Shown one piece after another: positions 62,425 through 64,000 of a stretch of DNA of 64,000 nucleotides. The notes below the pieces were generated by a model that had not been told where the DNA came from, did not search any database, and saw only the letters and a list, made by a program, of their open reading frames with translations. The position numbers were made by a program, and so were the translations under genes. The number at the start of each line of letters is the position of its first letter. Positions within the stretch are counted from its first letter, which is position 1. Origin of the DNA: an uncultured Bacteroidales bacterium (GTDB lineage Bacteria > Bacteroidota > Bacteroidia > Bacteroidales > Bacteroidaceae); assembly GCA_902788315.1 (NCBI GenBank), contig CADAJS010000002.1:87391-151390 (forward strand), in the 5' to 3' direction.

Positions 62425-63531
62425 TTAATGCAAAACAAACTCATTCTTTTCCGCTTCGTCTGACATGGCCAGCAGGCAGGCTGTCATCACTCGGCAAAGG
62501 CAGTGTGCTTTTATGGGTACTTCCCGAGGGACAGTGACAAGCTTTTCCCAAATCTGCATGGCTTCCTCATTGCTGAAGCCTCTGCGGTAACTATCTTCGA
62601 AAAGTTGTGGCCGAATCTCGGCAAGTGCATCCATCTGGCGGCGCTGGATTTGTATCCGCAGCTGGTTGCTTTCCTGATTTCCGACTCCGAAGACCTCGTG
62701 CAGCAAGCCCATTATCTGTTCTTGAAAGAGTATTTCGCCGAAGGTCGGGTTCAATAGCCGATGCAATGAATAGCTCTCTTTCGGCACATTGCCATGCATC
62801 CTTTCGCTCACAATGGGCATCAAGTCCATGAAACAAGGACGATAGAGGGCCTCGAAATTCAGCAAATCCTGAAAATGGCGGGGACGAAACTGCTTCAGCG
62901 CATCCCTTCCTGTCTTTCCGTACCACCAACAATATCCAGCTTCGTCATTGCAAAGTTTCTGCAGGATACGCTTAATACCAAGCCCCGAGAACCCTCTGAG
63001 CGGCATCTTTACATTCTTCAACTTTGCCGGGTATTCCATTGGAAACACTTTCAGCAGGTCGCAATGGAAATATGGCTTTTTCTCTTCATGGGCTGCCTTG
63101 AACAAGCTCTCTGCTATCTCGCGAAACTCCTCCACCCGTTCCTTCTCAACCTCGAACGTGAATGTGGGCACTCGTTCGTTGACAAAGCGAGCTGAACACA
63201 AGTTGTATCTCCAAGGGTCTACATCTGTAATTTGCAGGCAGTAACATACGGTGGATGATGCCATTGCACCATAGCCGAGGCCGATGCCAATTCCTTTCAT
63301 CTTGGCCCATCTCAAAATGGAGGACATCGTAATGTATAGGTGGGCAAGTCCCGACTCCCTGATAATGCTCAACTCATAGTTTATTCGCTTTTCGATGAAG
63401 GAACGGGCAATGAGCAGCGAGACATCGCTATAACGTTCCTTTTTTCCCCGCGCGACAATCCGTGCCAACATCTCATCATCACTCTTTTGCTTCTCGCTGA
63501 CAAGCTGAATTGGTTTCATTTCCTTCTTCAT
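62425..63531 (-). CDS. DnaE-like pseudo-polymerase, 368 aa
   Basis: Collinear with the polymerase core of DNA polymerase III alpha. Residues about 48-140: INYELSIIRESGLAHLYITM, MKGIGIGLGYGAMASSTVCYCLQITDVDPWRYNLCSARFVNERVPTFTFEV correspond to DnaE RLEFELGVINKMG ... [52 protein letters not shown]. Residues 205-335 match the fingers (GRDALKQFRPRHFQDLLNFEALYRP; LLNPTFGEILFQEQIMGLL). PDFDVDF is PTFTFEV: one catalytic Asp is Thr, the other Glu, and the third Asp segment is not seen. The N-terminal PHP domain and C-terminal beta, OB and tau regions are missing. It cannot be a normal polymerase; DNA binding or interference is possible. Confidence 0.72.
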   Translation of the reverse strand: MKKEMKPIQLVSEKQKSDDEMLARIVARGKKERYSDVSLLIARSFIEKRINYELSIIRESGLAHLYITMSSILRWAKMKGIGIGLGYGAMASSTVCYCLQITDVDPWRYNLCSARFVNERVPTFTFEVEKERVEEFREIAESLFKAAHEEKKPYFHCDLLKVFPMEYPAKLKNVKMPLRGFSGLGIKRILQKLCNDEAGYCWWYGKTGRDALKQFRPRHFQDLLNFEALYRPCFMDLMPIVSERMHGNVPKESYSLHRLLNPTFGEILFQEQIMGLLHEVFGVGNQESNQLRIQIQRRQMDALAEIRPQLFEDSYRRGFSNEEAMQIWEKLVTVPREVPIKAHCLCRVMTACLLAMSDEAEKNEFVLH

Positions 63532-63565
63532 CTTTATTTCAAAGTTTGTTCTCGTTTATGGCGCT

Positions 63566-63606
63566 TTTTGGGAGCACTCCCTATATTATACGATAAAGCA
63601 TTCGAG
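63566..63606 (-). promoter_or_regulatory. CTCGA-N6-TATCGTATAATATA element, copy 2
   Basis: Minus strand: CTCGA (complement of 63602-63606), six bases, TATCGTATAATATA (complement of 63582-63595), then GGGAG-TG-CTCCC hairpin and AAAAA, ending about 34 bp before the ATG at 63531. The hairpin differs from copy 1 yet still pairs. Confidence 0.7.
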
Positions 63607-64000
63607 GGCTAAATGTTAAAATGCCCATTTTAGGCCATTTTCTGCACATTTATGACCCGTCTATGCAATTTTACGCAGCCTCTTTAAGATTATTTAACTA
63701 AAAGCGTGACAAATAACGTCATTTTCATTTTACGCTTTGAGGGAAATATTTCTCTTAAAGCATTCTTCTCTTTTCAGCCAAATATTACCTTAAGATTTTA
63801 TAATTCAAGTTTCGGGTGCTCTCAACGTTTTGTAGTTAAGTAGTTAAAGTAGTTCTTGGACGAGCCAAGCGGCAAAGCCGAGCGAAGTAGTTAAAGTAGT
63901 TCTTGGACGAGCCAAGCGGCAAAGCCGAGCGATCACTACGCTCGTCCTTCGGACAGTAGTTAGGCCAATACTTCTTTTCGTCTGTCCACCGTTTTCAAAG
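63607..64000. other. Gap at the right edge with repeat; no gene seen
   Basis: AT-rich up to about 63830 with no supported reading frame or RNA. No tRNA, attachment site or integrase is visible here. A 47-bp tandem repeat follows, and the edge is reached without a gene. Confidence 0.5.
63839..63932. repeat. 47-bp tandem repeat
   Basis: Two exact 47-bp units (63839-63885, 63886-63932) containing GGACGAGCCAAGCGGC and GGC-AAA-GCC; the second is followed by CGCTCGTCC, which pairs with GGACGAG. Related in style to the 30-bp repeat at 50584-50643. Confidence 0.85.

Noticed and set aside
58595..64000. Prophage or conjugative element
   Set aside because: No integrase, capsid, terminase, relaxase or tra gene is present in the part that can be seen, so I describe the region only as an accessory island.

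Overview
The window looks like a chromosomal segment of a GC-rich Bacteroidales bacterium, most likely of the Prevotellaceae or a close relative; I cannot name a species. The grounds are the TTG-N19/20-TAnnTTTG promoters typical of Bacteroidota, the many lipoproteins with Cys near residues 17-25, a six-gene Na+-NQR operon, and families common in this order (DUF4270, DUF4625, DUF6259, DUF4855, GLUG proteins, membrane-bound AraC regulators). I found no tRNA, rRNA, CRISPR array, integrase or transposase.

Layout. 1-3.7 kb: end of a GT5 glycogen synthase-like gene, a DUF4270 lipoprotein and a heparinase II/III protein. 3.7-15 kb: a beta-propeller lipoprotein, a DUF6259 glycosidase-like lipoprotein, pgk, a substrate-binding lipoprotein overlapping a TPR protein, then divergent dapA and ligA. 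15-18.6 kb (minus): two DUF4625 lipoproteins, a TonB-dependent receptor and a small His/Cys-rich membrane protein, probably a metal or cofactor uptake locus. 18.8-28.8 kb: a MaoC-like hydratase, the Kdo genes kdsA-kdsD with a secreted phospholipase D-like protein, a BRCT-like protein, a BACON lipoprotein, an LptD-like protein, a PI-PLC-like protein and an HD hydrolase. 29.4-35.2 kb: nqrABCDEF. 35.4-37.6 kb: radical SAM and Gfo/Idh/MocA oxidoreductase genes, with a large inverted repeat over the first start codon. 37.8-41.2 kb: a membrane protein with a winged-helix regulator, then an operon whose first gene fuses an ECF sigma factor, a transmembrane helix and an outer-membrane beta-barrel in one chain, followed by a lipoprotein; both genes carry the same candidate promoter. 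41.8-50.6 kb: a small peptide gene, a 1577-residue GLUG/InlB-repeat protein, a broken zeta-toxin module, a Txe/YoeB toxin-antitoxin pair, and a membrane AraC regulator with four copies of a 13-bp operator. 51-58.4 kb: a DUF4855 lipoprotein, TamB and an ADP-ribosylglycohydrolase.

58.6-63.6 kb (minus) is an accessory island, locally AT-rich: an MBL-fold hydrolase, a PD-(D/E)XK nuclease-like protein, a small unknown, a 141-aa sigma factor made only of regions 2 and 4, and two short proteins homologous to the palm of DNA polymerase III alpha (DnaE) in which the catalytic Asp motif is altered. Two of these genes share an upstream CTCGA-N6-TATCGTATAATATA element and a third has part of it; it is unlike the normal promoters of the window. 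This island and the sigma-barrel fusion are the strongest candidates for undescribed biology.

The intergenic DNA is also structured. One repeat family is a palindrome just upstream of a fixed promoter end. Another lies at gene 3' ends. In both, the flanks are constant while the stem sequence differs between copies but still pairs.
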